Shown: piece by piece, positions 32,988 through 41,249 of the stretch | Numbering within the stretch: the first letter of the stretch is position 1 | How the letters are laid out: the number at the start of each line of letters is the position of its first letter | NCBI RefSeq assembly: GCF_000815105.2 | Contig: NZ_CP010310.2 | Span: 1,922,001 to 1,986,000 of the forward strand | Length of the DNA stretch: 64,000 nucleotides | Direction: 5' to 3' | DNA from: Pandoraea pulmonicola | GTDB lineage: Bacteria; Pseudomonadota; Gammaproteobacteria; Burkholderiales; Burkholderiaceae | Position numbers and translations under genes: made by a program | Notes under the pieces: model-generated | What the model was told of the DNA's origin: nothing | The model's input: the letters and a program-made list of their open reading frames with translations, nothing else | Databases searched by the model: none

Positions 32988-34229
32988 ATGTCCACGTCTC
33001 GCGTACGTCGTCTTGCCTCATTCGCTTCGCTGGTGCTTGCCGCCGCGTTCTCCATTCCGTTCCCCGCACAGGCGCAGCCCGGCAAGACGAGCGACGGGGT
33101 GGTGAAGATCGGCGTGCTCACCGACATGTCGTCGATCTTCTCCGACATCGGCGGCAAGGGCTCCGTCATCGCGGCACAGATGGCGGTCGACGATTTCGGC
33201 GGCAAGGTCAACGGCGTGCCCGTCAAGGTGATCTCCGCCGACCATCAGAACAAGACGGACGTGGCGGCGACCATCGCGCGCGACTGGTTCGACAACCAGC
33301 AGGTCGACGTGGTCGAAGATTTGCTGCCGTCGTCGGTGGCGCTGGCGGTGTCCAACGTGGCGAAGGCCAAGCATCGCATCGCCATCGTGACGGGGGCCGG
33401 CACCACGCGGCTCGTCAACGAAGAGTGTTCCCCATACACGGTGCAGTACTCGTACGACACGTACTCGTTCGCGTCGAACACGGTCAAGGCCATGACGCGC
33501 GGCGGCGAGAACAGCTGGTACTTCCTGACGGTGGACTACGCGCTGGGCGCGTCGCTCGACAAGGACGCCAGCGAAGCACTGCAGCACGTAAACGGCAAAG
33601 TCGTCGGCCGCGTGAAACACCCGCTCAATTCGTCGGACCTGTCGTCGTACCTGTTGCAGGCGCAGGCCTCGCGCGCCAAGGTCATCGCGCTGGCCAACGC
33701 GGGCGCCGACACGGTCAACGCCATCAAAACCGCTCGCGAATTCGGCATTACCGGTCCGGGCAAACAGAAAATCGCCGGCCTGCACATGTTCATCAGCGAC
33801 ATCCACAGTCTGGGTCTCGAAGCGGCGCAGGGCATGACGCTCACCACGGCGTTCTACTGGGATCGCGACGACGCCTCGCGCGCCTGGGCGCAGCGCTTCT
33901 TCGCCAAGACCGGCAAGATGCCGACGCTCGTGCATGCGGGAACCTACTCGTCGGTCATGCACTACCTGCAGGCCGTGCAGCGCACCGGCACGGACGACGC
34001 CGATGCGGTCATGGCCTCGATGAAAAAGACGCCGGTCAACGACTTCTTCGCCAAGGGCGGGCAGATCCGCCCAGACGGCCTGATGGTGCACGACATGTAC
34101 CTCGTCGAAGTGAAGTCGCCCAAGGAGTCGAAGAAGCCGTGGGACTACTACAAGGTCGTGCAGACCATTCCCGCCGGAGAGGCCTTCCGTCCGCTCGCCC
34201 AGAGCCAGTGCGCTTTCATCAAGAAGTAA
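32988..34229 (+). CDS. ABC transporter substrate-binding protein, LivJ-like
   Basis: Periplasmic binding protein of 413 residues. A signal peptide with an arginine pair and hydrophobic core ends in AQA. The mature domain begins VVKIGVLTDMSSIFSDIGGK, typical of branched-chain amino acid/urea/aromatic binding proteins (Peripla_BP_6), and continues to a C-terminal QSQCAFIKK. No permease or ATPase genes are in the operon, so it must use components encoded elsewhere. It likely binds the substrate of the adjacent monooxygenase. Confidence 0.9.
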   Translation: MSTSRVRRLASFASLVLAAAFSIPFPAQAQPGKTSDGVVKIGVLTDMSSIFSDIGGKGSVIAAQMAVDDFGGKVNGVPVKVISADHQNKTDVAATIARDWFDNQQVDVVEDLLPSSVALAVSNVAKAKHRIAIVTGAGTTRLVNEECSPYTVQYSYDTYSFASNTVKAMTRGGENSWYFLTVDYALGASLDKDASEALQHVNGKVVGRVKHPLNSSDLSSYLLQAQASRAKVIALANAGADTVNAIKTAREFGITGPGKQKIAGLHMFISDIHSLGLEAAQGMTLTTAFYWDRDDASRAWAQRFFAKTGKMPTLVHAGTYSSVMHYLQAVQRTGTDDADAVMASMKKTPVNDFFAKGGQIRPDGLMVHDMYLVEVKSPKESKKPWDYYKVVQTIPAGEAFRPLAQSQCAFIKK

Positions 34230-34233
34230 GGTC

Positions 34234-34941
34234 ATGACCGGAGTCGGCAAGATGAATCTCATGCATTTTGTAGTGCAAACGGCGAACGGCGCGGTCGATC
34301 GCGACATCGCCATCAAGCAGCTCGTGATCGCGGGCTGGACCGGACGCGATGCCGAAGCGATGGAGCATCACATCCGCGAACTGGAAGCGCTGGGTGTGAA
34401 GCGTCCGGCCGCGACGCCGATGTTCTATCGCGTGTCGAGCGACCGCCTAACCACGCAGGCGCACATCGAGGCGAGTGGCCGCGCGAGCAGCGGCGAAGTC
34501 GAATTCCTGCTCGTGCGCAGCGGTGGCGAGACATATGTCGGCGTGGCGTCCGACCACACCGACCGGGAGGTCGAGACGTACGGCGTGACGGTGTCGAAAC
34601 AGATGTGCGAGAAGCCGTGCGCGACGGTGCTGTGGCCGCTCGCCGAAGTGCAGGCGCATTGGGACGCGCTCGTGCTGCGCAGCTACGCCAACATTGGCGG
34701 CGAGAAGGTGCTGTATCAGCACGGGCCGGTGACGGCGATGCGCTCGCCGCAGGATCTGCTCGAGAAGTTCGCCGCGGCGGGTGGCCGGTTCGAGGACGGC
34801 ACGGCGATGCTGTGCGGCACGCTCGCGGCGATCGGTGGCATTCGCTCGGCCGAGCGCTTCGACTTCGAGCTCGAGGACCCCGTGCTGGGCCGTCGCCTGC
34901 AACACGGCTACGGCATCACGCCGCTGCCGGTCGTGGGGTGA
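34234..34941 (+). CDS. DUF2848 family protein
   Basis: 235 residues; starts 4 bp after the binding-protein gene, so is part of the same operon. DUF2848 proteins are related to the fumarylacetoacetate hydrolase fold, and the segment FLLVRSGGETYVGVASDHTD with later GTAMLCGTL fits the family. This points to a hydrolytic or decarboxylating step on a ring-cleavage product. The catalytic residues cannot be fixed by eye. Confidence 0.75.
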   Translation: MTGVGKMNLMHFVVQTANGAVDRDIAIKQLVIAGWTGRDAEAMEHHIRELEALGVKRPAATPMFYRVSSDRLTTQAHIEASGRASSGEVEFLLVRSGGETYVGVASDHTDREVETYGVTVSKQMCEKPCATVLWPLAEVQAHWDALVLRSYANIGGEKVLYQHGPVTAMRSPQDLLEKFAAAGGRFEDGTAMLCGTLAAIGGIRSAERFDFELEDPVLGRRLQHGYGITPLPVVG

Positions 34942-35114
34942 GCGCATGCATCACGACGGCGGTTTGCCGCCCTGCGGGGCGGCATGGGCGGTGGCGCGAA
35001 CATAAGATGCCTGCGCAAGCCATGTTAAACTGGCTCGCATCATCATTCTGAGCGGCGCCTGAGCCATACGCGCGTGTGCCGCCCGCCCGTTCCCGCCGAC
35101 GTCTGGGCCGTGAC

Positions 35115-35603
35115 ATGCGACTCACCGACCACACCGATTACAGCCTGCGCACTCTGATCTACGTTGCGGTGCATCCCGACGAACTGGTACACGTGCAGGC
35201 CGTGGCGGACGCCTTCGACATTCCCAAGAATCACCTTGTCAAGATCGTGCAGAAGCTCGGCCAACTGGGCTTCCTGCACACCGTGCGCGGCCGCTCGGGC
35301 GGCATTCGCCTGGGACGCCGGCCCGAGCGCATCGGCCTCGGGGAAGTGGTGCGCGCGATGGAGCCCGACTTTGCCATGGTCGAGTGCTTCCATCAGGACG
35401 ACAACGCGTGCGTCATCACCTCGGCGTGCTACCTTCGCGGCGTGCTCGGCGAGGCGTTGCGCGCCTACTTCGAGGTGCTCGACCGCTACACGCTGGCCGA
35501 TCTGGTCGACAAGCCCGGCGTGCTGCGCAGGCTGCTCGGCGGCGCGGTCGCGGCCGTGCCCTTGGCCGATATCAAGGTCAGGCGGCGCGCCGCCACGTCG
35601 TAA
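35115..35603 (+). CDS. nsrR: Nitric-oxide-sensing Rrf2 regulator NsrR
   Basis: 162-residue winged-HTH repressor of the Rrf2 family. Start MRLTDHTDYSLR is typical of NsrR, including Asp8. Cysteines at 91, 99 and 105 (CFHQDDNACVITSAC) are the [Fe-S] ligands attacked by NO. The HTH reads ADAFDIPKNHLVKIVQKLG. The ATG at 35115 is chosen because the conserved N-terminus begins there. Upstream, AAGATGC at about 35003 resembles half of the NsrR box, so autoregulation is possible. It is not clearly co-transcribed with the monooxygenase operon. Confidence 0.88.
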   Translation: MRLTDHTDYSLRTLIYVAVHPDELVHVQAVADAFDIPKNHLVKIVQKLGQLGFLHTVRGRSGGIRLGRRPERIGLGEVVRAMEPDFAMVECFHQDDNACVITSACYLRGVLGEALRAYFEVLDRYTLADLVDKPGVLRRLLGGAVAAVPLADIKVRRRAATS

Positions 35604-35910
35604 TCGCGGAAATCCTGCGCCCATACTGCACCGATCCCGCGCGGCGTCGCTGCGTTTCTCGAGGCGGTGCGCGCGCTCTCCCGTCGGTATATCGACGTTC
35701 TCTATCGTCCCGATAGCGTGGGCCAATGGCCAAGCCGTGTTCTGGACGATTGGTCGCATCTTGCAGACGCGCAGCCGCGAAATTCGAGCTGTCCTTTCGT
35801 AATCTTGAGTCATACCAAGCGGCGCCGATCCGGACTCCGAGGCCGGCGCCCAATGGAAACGACATACGGCATTCGCTAATCGCCAAATGCCGATCGAAAG
35901 GAGATTTACC
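35604..35910. other. Intergenic region after nsrR
   Basis: 307 bp. No gene is supported; it contains the 3' flank of nsrR and the upstream region of the small exported protein gene, whose strong ribosome site (AAAGGAG) is at its end. Confidence 0.4.
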
Positions 35911-36201
35911 ATGAACGCTCGTCTTTTCGCCGCTGCCCTGATCGCCACCGCTACGCTGGTCTCCGCACCGGTCTTTGCCGAAACGCAAGTCGCCGACGCC
36001 GGCCAGCCGGCTGTCTCGCAAAGGTTGACGCGCGCACAAGTGCGCGAGGAACTGCGTCAGGCACGTGCGTCGGGCCAACTCGACCAATCGCTGGAAACCT
36101 ACCCGTCGCTGCTGCAGCAGCGCTCCTCGGTCGGCCGTTCGCGCGCGGAAGTGCGCTCGGAGATCGGCACGTCCGACAACGTGAGCGACGGTCGCGCGTA
36201 A
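35911..36201 (+). CDS. Small exported DUF4148-type protein
   Basis: 96 residues. A signal peptide (MNARLFAAALIATATLVSAP, cleaved after VFA) leads to a short charged mature part with LTRAQVREELRQARASGQLD, the usual pattern of DUF4148 proteins that are abundant in Burkholderiales. The function is unknown. AAAGGAG precedes the ATG by 8 nt. It stands alone. Confidence 0.85.
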   Translation: MNARLFAAALIATATLVSAPVFAETQVADAGQPAVSQRLTRAQVREELRQARASGQLDQSLETYPSLLQQRSSVGRSRAEVRSEIGTSDNVSDGRA

Positions 36202-36287
36202 GTGGTTCGACGGGGTTGAGCCGTTCCCGGCAAGGATCGGACAAATCCTCCATAATCGGCGCACCGGGTTAATGTCATGAGTGCGTC

Positions 36288-37178
36288 ATGGATCGGCTCT
36301 CCACCCTGATTTCGAATTTCGGCGTGCGCGCCGGTGTGTTTCATAGCGGCGGCCTGTGCGGCATTGCCAGCTACGGTGTCGATGCCCACGATGGCGGGCA
36401 TTTGCACTTGCTGCGAGCGGGCGAAGTCGAACTGGTCCTCGAAGACGGTTCGAGGCAGGACATCGTCGAGCCGTCGCTCATCTTCTTTCCGCGCCGCAAT
36501 CGTCACCAGTTGCTTGCGGGAGAGGGCGATCGCACCGAACTCGTGTGCGGCTCGTTGTCGTTCGACGGTGGGCATCACAACCCGCTCGTGGCGGCGCTGC
36601 CCGAGTTTCTCGTCCTCCCGACCCAATCCCTTTCCACGCTGGAACTCACGCTGAACTGGTTGTTCGCCGAGGCGTTCGGGGCGCAGTGCGGGCGTCTCGC
36701 GGTGATGGACCGACTGTTCGAGTTGCTCGTCATCCAGTTGCTGCGTCATGTGCTGGAGCAGCGCATCGTGAGCCACGGCATGCTGGCCGGGCTGGCCGAT
36801 CCGCGTCTCGCGCGTGCGCTGAACGCCATCCACCATCAGCCGGGCGAAGCCTGGACCGTCGAATCGCTCGCGAGCACCGCGAACATGTCGCGCGCCAATT
36901 TCGCGGCGCAGTTCCGCGAGATCGTTGGGCAATCGCCAGCCGACTATCTGCTCGATTGGCGTATCGGGTTGGCGCAGAAGCGTTTGCGCGACGGCCAGCC
37001 GATCGCGCGCGTGGCCGAGGAGGTCGGGTATGACAGCGCGTCGGCGCTTGCACGGGCGTTTCGGCGCAAGACGGGCGCCAGTCCGCGCGACTGGCTGCGC
37101 GCGCAGATGCACGCCGTCACGAGGCTCCCGCCGCCGCGCGTGACGCTCGTGCCCGCGCTGCCAGCGCAAGCCGCATGA
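36288..37178 (+). CDS. AraC family regulator with cupin sensor domain
   Basis: 296 residues. The N-terminal half is an AraC-type cupin (HLHLLRAGEVELVLEDG, SLIFFPRRNRHQLL), the C-terminal part has two HTH motifs (WTVESLASTANMSRANFAAQ and VAEEVGYDSASALARAFRRK, with SPRDW following). Proteins of this layout usually regulate a nearby gene for oxidoreductases or transport. The neighbouring porin gene on the opposite strand, converging with it, is not an obvious target. The ligand is unknown. Confidence 0.88.
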   Translation: MDRLSTLISNFGVRAGVFHSGGLCGIASYGVDAHDGGHLHLLRAGEVELVLEDGSRQDIVEPSLIFFPRRNRHQLLAGEGDRTELVCGSLSFDGGHHNPLVAALPEFLVLPTQSLSTLELTLNWLFAEAFGAQCGRLAVMDRLFELLVIQLLRHVLEQRIVSHGMLAGLADPRLARALNAIHHQPGEAWTVESLASTANMSRANFAAQFREIVGQSPADYLLDWRIGLAQKRLRDGQPIARVAEEVGYDSASALARAFRRKTGASPRDWLRAQMHAVTRLPPPRVTLVPALPAQAA

Positions 37179-37181
37179 AAA

Positions 37182-37203
37182 ATGCCCGGCAAACGCCGGG
37201 CAT
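37182..37203. terminator. Bidirectional terminator between araC-type gene and porin gene
   Basis: ATGCCCGGC and GCCGGGCAT form a perfect 9-bp stem with loop AAAC. A-rich bases precede and T-rich bases follow, so it can stop the two converging transcripts. Confidence 0.8.
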
Positions 37204-37238
37204 TTCCGCATTCTGGCGCGAGTGTCGGCGCGCTTGCC

Positions 37239-38474
37239 TCAGAACACGTGGCTCACCCCCAGTCGCACGACGGTCTGCGAGTTGGTTGCCGAGGACATGC
37301 CGTTTGCCGCATCGCCGACCGACGCCGTGGCGTCGATCACGTTGCCGAAGGCGTCAAGTGTGCTGCCGGACGCCTTCTGGTAGCCCGCCAGCGCATACAG
37401 CTCCGTCCGCTTGGACAGGTTGTAGAACGCCGCGAGGTTGAACTGGTGATACTTCGCGCCCGAGACGTTCGCGGCCGGAGCGTTCACCTTCGTGAAACTG
37501 TAGCCGCCGCCCAGCCGGAAGGCGTTCGTGAAGCGATACATCGCGAGCACGCCGACCGTGTCGAACTTCGCCGTGCGCGTGAAGCGCGAGTAGGCGCCGG
37601 GCGAATATTCCGTGTGGCTATAGTTCGCGCCCAGCGTGGTGTCGCCGATCTGGTACGTCATGGCGGTGGCGACGATGTCGCGCGCCTTGGCGCTGGCGTA
37701 GCCGGCGTTGATCGACGAAGCGAACGCCGATTCGGACGAACCCGCCCAACTGCCGATGGTCGTGTCCGTGGCACTCGCCTTGTCGTTGTTGGCGTGCGAG
37801 TAGCCGACGCCCCACGTGATCGGACCGTTGGCGTACTGTCCGGCGAGGCCCCAGGTGTTCTGACGGCCCATCGTGCCGGGTTGGCCGCCGAAGCCGTACA
37901 TGGCGCCAAACGTGAAGCCGCCCCACGTCGGTGAACGGTATTTCACGCTGTTGTTCACGCGCGAGCTGTGGTCGAGGTTGTCGACGTCGCCCGGGTGCGC
38001 GGCGACGCCCGAGAGCAGCGCCGTGCCGCCGACCGAGCCGACCAGATCGATCAGCGGATCGTATTGGCGGCCCAGCGTCACGGTGCCGTACGCCTTGTCC
38101 TGCAGGCCGACATAGGCATGGCGGCCGAACTCCGCGCCGCCCTGGCTGGCGGTCCCGTTGCCGATATTGAAACCGTTCTCGAGCCGGAACAGCGCCTTGA
38201 GCCCGCCGCCCAGATCCTCCGTGCCCTGCATGCCCCAGCGGCTGCCCTGCCAGGTGCCACTCTGGAACGCGTAGTTCGACGCGCCGGCGACCGTTGCCGG
38301 GCGACCGGCGGCGCCGGCGCGCGTCACGGAGGCGACATTGCTGGCGTAGCCGATGCCGCCATCGACGATCCCGTACAGCGTGACGTTCGATTGGGCATGG
38401 GCGAGCGATGCCGCGCCGCAGCCGATGACCAGCGCCAGCGCGCGGGCGAGAGGAGAGCGAGAGTGAGTCTTCAT
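37239..38474 (-). CDS. Gram-negative general porin (OmpC/Porin_4 type)
   Basis: Outer-membrane 16-strand porin of 411 residues. Signal peptide MKTHSRSPLARALALVIGCG ends at AHA; the mature protein begins QSNVTLYGIVDGGIGYASN, the usual start for Burkholderiales porins. TWQGSRWGMQGTEDLGGGLK is also conserved, and the C-terminus VRLGVSHVF ends in phenylalanine as needed for BAM recognition. It is monocistronic, converging with the AraC gene. Specificity cannot be read. Confidence 0.93.
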   Translation of the reverse strand: MKTHSRSPLARALALVIGCGAASLAHAQSNVTLYGIVDGGIGYASNVASVTRAGAAGRPATVAGASNYAFQSGTWQGSRWGMQGTEDLGGGLKALFRLENGFNIGNGTASQGGAEFGRHAYVGLQDKAYGTVTLGRQYDPLIDLVGSVGGTALLSGVAAHPGDVDNLDHSSRVNNSVKYRSPTWGGFTFGAMYGFGGQPGTMGRQNTWGLAGQYANGPITWGVGYSHANNDKASATDTTIGSWAGSSESAFASSINAGYASAKARDIVATAMTYQIGDTTLGANYSHTEYSPGAYSRFTRTAKFDTVGVLAMYRFTNAFRLGGGYSFTKVNAPAANVSGAKYHQFNLAAFYNLSKRTELYALAGYQKASGSTLDAFGNVIDATASVGDAANGMSSATNSQTVVRLGVSHVF

Positions 38475-38675
38475 GGTGTATGGATTTCCCTTGTGTGACG
38501 ATGAAGAGCGACGTGTATTTCAGGGGCGATACCCTCTGTGGTTTCGTCGCGTATAAAATTCGTAGTCCTAACGGTAATGCGATCGAATCAGCCGGCGTAC
38601 CCGTGAAACCCTGGCGCTGTGAAGCCGCGGCGACCGGGGGCGTGCGGTCTGCCGCGTCTTTCCTTTTTCCTTCGC

Positions 38676-39659
38676 TTACTTCGCCGCAGCCGCTGCGGCG
38701 GGTAGCGCGGCGCCCGACGCCTGTCCGGCCAATGCGGCGCGCAGGCGAGCGGGCGAATCCGTCATGACCGCATCGAAGCCGAGCTGCGACGCCGCCTCGA
38801 AGTCTTGCGGCGTTTCGACGCCGAACGCGACGAGATGCACATCGCCGCGCGACTTGAAGCACTGCACGGCCGCCGGCGTCCACCAGTTCGCGACGACCTT
38901 CGAAACGCCTTCGCCGAGCGTGAAGCGCTCCACGACTTCGACTTGCCGATGAAGCTCGATGCCGGCCCACGTGCCCGGTGCGGGCGGCGAAGCGCATTGC
39001 CCGGCAAGGGCGGCGGCCACGAGACGGTTGCGCGTGGCGTCGCGCGATTCGAACAATTGGGCCTGAGGGCGGCGCGCGCGCAGTCGATCGGTCGCTTCCG
39101 CCTCCGTGGAGTAGAGGCGAACGCGCGACCAGGCGTTCGTCTCGTCGAGCACCTGGATGACGGCTTCGACCAGCGGCGCGGCGGGCGTCTGCTTCAGGTC
39201 GAGCAGCACCGGTACGTCGGCTGGCACGGCGGAGAGCGCTTCGCGCAGCGTGGGTACGGGCAGCGGATGGTCGCGATACGGATAGGTGGGTCGTCCATCG
39301 GCCGACTTGCGCGAGAAGGCGTAGCCGGCGTTGAGCTTGCGCACGTCCGCATAGTCGACGTCGGCGAGCTTGCCGCGGCCGTCGGTCAGTGCGGAGAGAT
39401 CGGCGGGGCGGTACATCACGGGCACGCCGTCGCGTGTGACCTGCACGGTCATCCACAGCGCCTGCGCGCCGTTCTTCAACGAGTTGGTGAAGGCTTGCAC
39501 GGTATTCTCGGGCGTGTCGCCCGTGCCGCCACGATGCGCGACGATCAACGGCGCGGCGCTGGCGACCGGGGACGCAAGCGTGCCGAGGGAGCAGGCGAGG
39601 ATCGCGGCAAGGCGTACCCACGCGGGGACGGGGTGGGGCGGGAGCGAGGCGGATGGCAT
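38676..39659 (-). CDS. Periplasmic glycerophosphodiester phosphodiesterase
   Basis: 327 residues. A signal peptide (ending near SPVASA) exports it. The GDPD motif AHRGGTGDTPENT supplies catalytic His and Glu, and TDSPARLRAAL closes the TIM barrel. The enzyme releases glycerol 3-phosphate from glycerophosphodiesters such as glycerophosphocholine. An expected metal-binding Glu-x-Asp pair is not obvious; the first strand is followed by LWMTVQVTRDG instead of the more usual ExDV, which deserves checking. The DeoR/GlpR-like gene 81 bp upstream on the same strand is its likely regulator. Confidence 0.85.
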   Translation of the reverse strand: MPSASLPPHPVPAWVRLAAILACSLGTLASPVASAAPLIVAHRGGTGDTPENTVQAFTNSLKNGAQALWMTVQVTRDGVPVMYRPADLSALTDGRGKLADVDYADVRKLNAGYAFSRKSADGRPTYPYRDHPLPVPTLREALSAVPADVPVLLDLKQTPAAPLVEAVIQVLDETNAWSRVRLYSTEAEATDRLRARRPQAQLFESRDATRNRLVAAALAGQCASPPAPGTWAGIELHRQVEVVERFTLGEGVSKVVANWWTPAAVQCFKSRGDVHLVAFGVETPQDFEAASQLGFDAVMTDSPARLRAALAGQASGAALPAAAAAAK

Positions 39660-39740
39660 GGGAAATCTCGAGAGTCGCGTGAAGGAGTTGAGGGCCGTGT
39701 CGGCGCTGGCGTCGGTATCGATATCGGTATCGGCGTCGTG

Positions 39741-40508
39741 TCAGACGCAGAGAATTTCGGGGGTGGATACGCCCGGCGCACCCGACCCGTCGCACAACGT
39801 TGCGGGCAGTGGCGCGTCGGTGATGATGAGATCCTGCTCGCCGAGCTGACCGCCGCGCACGCTTGGCCGGCGAGTGAACTTGTACGCGTCGGCGACGAGA
39901 ATGCGGTATCGGCTGGCCTCGCGCAGCGCTTCGCGAGAGGCGGCTTCCTGCCGTTCGTAGTCGAGCAGGGTGCCGTCCTCGTCGATGCCCCCCACACTGT
40001 ACACGCCGAAATCGGCACGGTAGGCGCGGAACAGCCGATCGGCTTCGTCGCCGAGAATCTCGGGATTCGGCGAGCGCAGCTCTCCGCCCGGCACGATCAC
40101 GCGGTGTTCCGGATTGCTGGCAAGCACGAGTGCCGCGCGCAGATTGTTCGTGATGACGCACAGCCGCTTGCGATGCACGAGCGCGACGGCGACCTGTTCG
40201 GGCGTGGTGCCGATGCCGAGCAGTACCGTGGCGCCGTCCGGGATGCGTTCGGCGGCGGCGAGACCGATGCGCAGCTTGCCTCCGAGGTTGCGTACACGGC
40301 GCACTTCATAGGGCTGATTCGGGCCCGGCGTGAGCAGGCGCGCGCCGCCGTGGTAGCGGCGCAGTACGTTGGCCTCGCAAAGGGCATTCACGTCGCGCCG
40401 GATGGTCTGTGTGGCGACGCTGAAGTGCTCGGCAAGCGCATCGACGCTCATTTCGCCATGCTGACGAAACAGGGCGACGATACGGGTCTGACGTTCGGAG
40501 AGGTCCAT
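39741..40508 (-). CDS. DeoR family repressor, GlpR-like
   Basis: 255 residues. N-terminal HTH: RQTRIVALFRQHGEMSVDAL and the DeoR signature FSVATQTIRRDVNALCEANV with RRYHGGA. The C-terminal sensor domain resembles GlpR/DeoRC (IPDGATVLLGIGTTPEQVA, VYSVGGIDEDGTLLDY). The two palindromes just upstream (40570-40607) are of the GlpR operator type. With the GDPD gene next to it, glycerol-phosphate sensing is plausible. A GlpR name would need a better match. Confidence 0.85.
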   Translation of the reverse strand: MDLSERQTRIVALFRQHGEMSVDALAEHFSVATQTIRRDVNALCEANVLRRYHGGARLLTPGPNQPYEVRRVRNLGGKLRIGLAAAERIPDGATVLLGIGTTPEQVAVALVHRKRLCVITNNLRAALVLASNPEHRVIVPGGELRSPNPEILGDEADRLFRAYRADFGVYSVGGIDEDGTLLDYERQEAASREALREASRYRILVADAYKFTRRPSVRGGQLGEQDLIITDAPLPATLCDGSGAPGVSTPEILCV

Positions 40509-40569
40509 CGGGCGGTCGTGTGGCGCGCATTCGTTCTGGAATGGGCGCCAGCTTGACAGCCACGCATGA

Positions 40570-40607
40570 CATTCGAATGACGATGTCGAATGTTCAAATG
40601 AACATTC
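40570..40607. promoter_or_regulatory. Two palindromic operators upstream of deoR-type gene
   Basis: CATTCGAATG (40570-40579) is a perfect 10-bp palindrome. GAATGTTCA (40588-40596) and TGAACATTC (40599-40607) form a 9-bp inverted repeat with 2 bp between. The second resembles the E. coli GlpR consensus (ATGTTCG, CGAACAT). They lie 60-100 bp before the DeoR-family start. Confidence 0.65.
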
Positions 40608-40611
40608 TCGA

Positions 40612-41097
40612 TCAGCGGGAAACGTTCGGACGAACCGGGGCGTTCGCCTCGAACTTCGCGCAACGCGTCGAGAAGAACGTGCGCACGTTGCGAATGTTCG
40701 CCGAGCTTTTGAACAGACGCCGCGCGAGCGCGTCGTACTCGGCCATGTCGCGCACCTCGGCGATCACCACGAAGTCCGGGCCCGGCGAGACGCGATAGCA
40801 CTGCGTCACCGCGGCTTCGGCACAGATGTACGACTCGAAGGCGTCGTAGTCTTCGGCGGCCTGCCGGTCGAGGCTGACTTCCACGACCGCCGTGAGCGAC
40901 GGCCCCAGTGTCAACGGATCGACGATGACGATCTGCCGCGCAATCACACCCGCTTCGCGCAGGGCGCGCACGCGGCGCAGACAGGTTGGCGCGGACGCGT
41001 GCACGCGTCGCGACAGTTCCAGGTTCGAGAGGGAGGCGTCGGCTTGCAGCGCGCCGAGGATTCGCAAGTCCAGATCGTCGAGGGTGACGCTTGCCAT
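40612..41097 (-). CDS. Lrp/AsnC family regulator
   Basis: 161 residues. HTH at residues 8-60 (LDDLDLRILGALQADASLSN, then SAPTCLRRVRALREAGVI), and an AsnC-type RAM ligand domain (LGPSLTAVVEVSLDRQA, VTQCYRVSPGPDFVVIAEV). It is divergent from glmS, with a large dyad in the intergenic space, so it probably regulates itself and glmS. The effector is probably an amino acid such as glutamine. Confidence 0.9.
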   Translation of the reverse strand: MASVTLDDLDLRILGALQADASLSNLELSRRVHASAPTCLRRVRALREAGVIARQIVIVDPLTLGPSLTAVVEVSLDRQAAEDYDAFESYICAEAAVTQCYRVSPGPDFVVIAEVRDMAEYDALARRLFKSSANIRNVRTFFSTRCAKFEANAPVRPNVSR

Positions 41098-41118
41098 ATC
41101 GATTTCCGAAGGATGGTT

Positions 41119-41162
41119 TGAAATTAAATTTCACATAACTATTATTGTGAATTTTAATTTCA
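41119..41162. promoter_or_regulatory. 44-bp dyad between lrp-type gene and glmS
   Basis: Arms TGAAATTAAA (41119-41128) and TTTAATTTCA (41153-41162) are perfect complements, with inner arms TTCACA (41130-41135) and TGTGAA (41146-41151). The A/T-rich dyad lies midway between the divergent starts and fits a multi-subunit Lrp-type binding site. Confidence 0.7.
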
Positions 41163-41249
41163 TTTATAAATTTATTTTGATCATTAATTTCAGTTTGCTC
41201 ACTTTACCATCGCCTCACTGACTTGCGAGACCCATTCTGGAGAGGCGTT

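Noticed and set aside
39690..39740. Short tandem repeat of GGTATCGATATC-like units
   Set aside because: Only two or three imperfect units between GDPD and DeoR genes; no function suggested.
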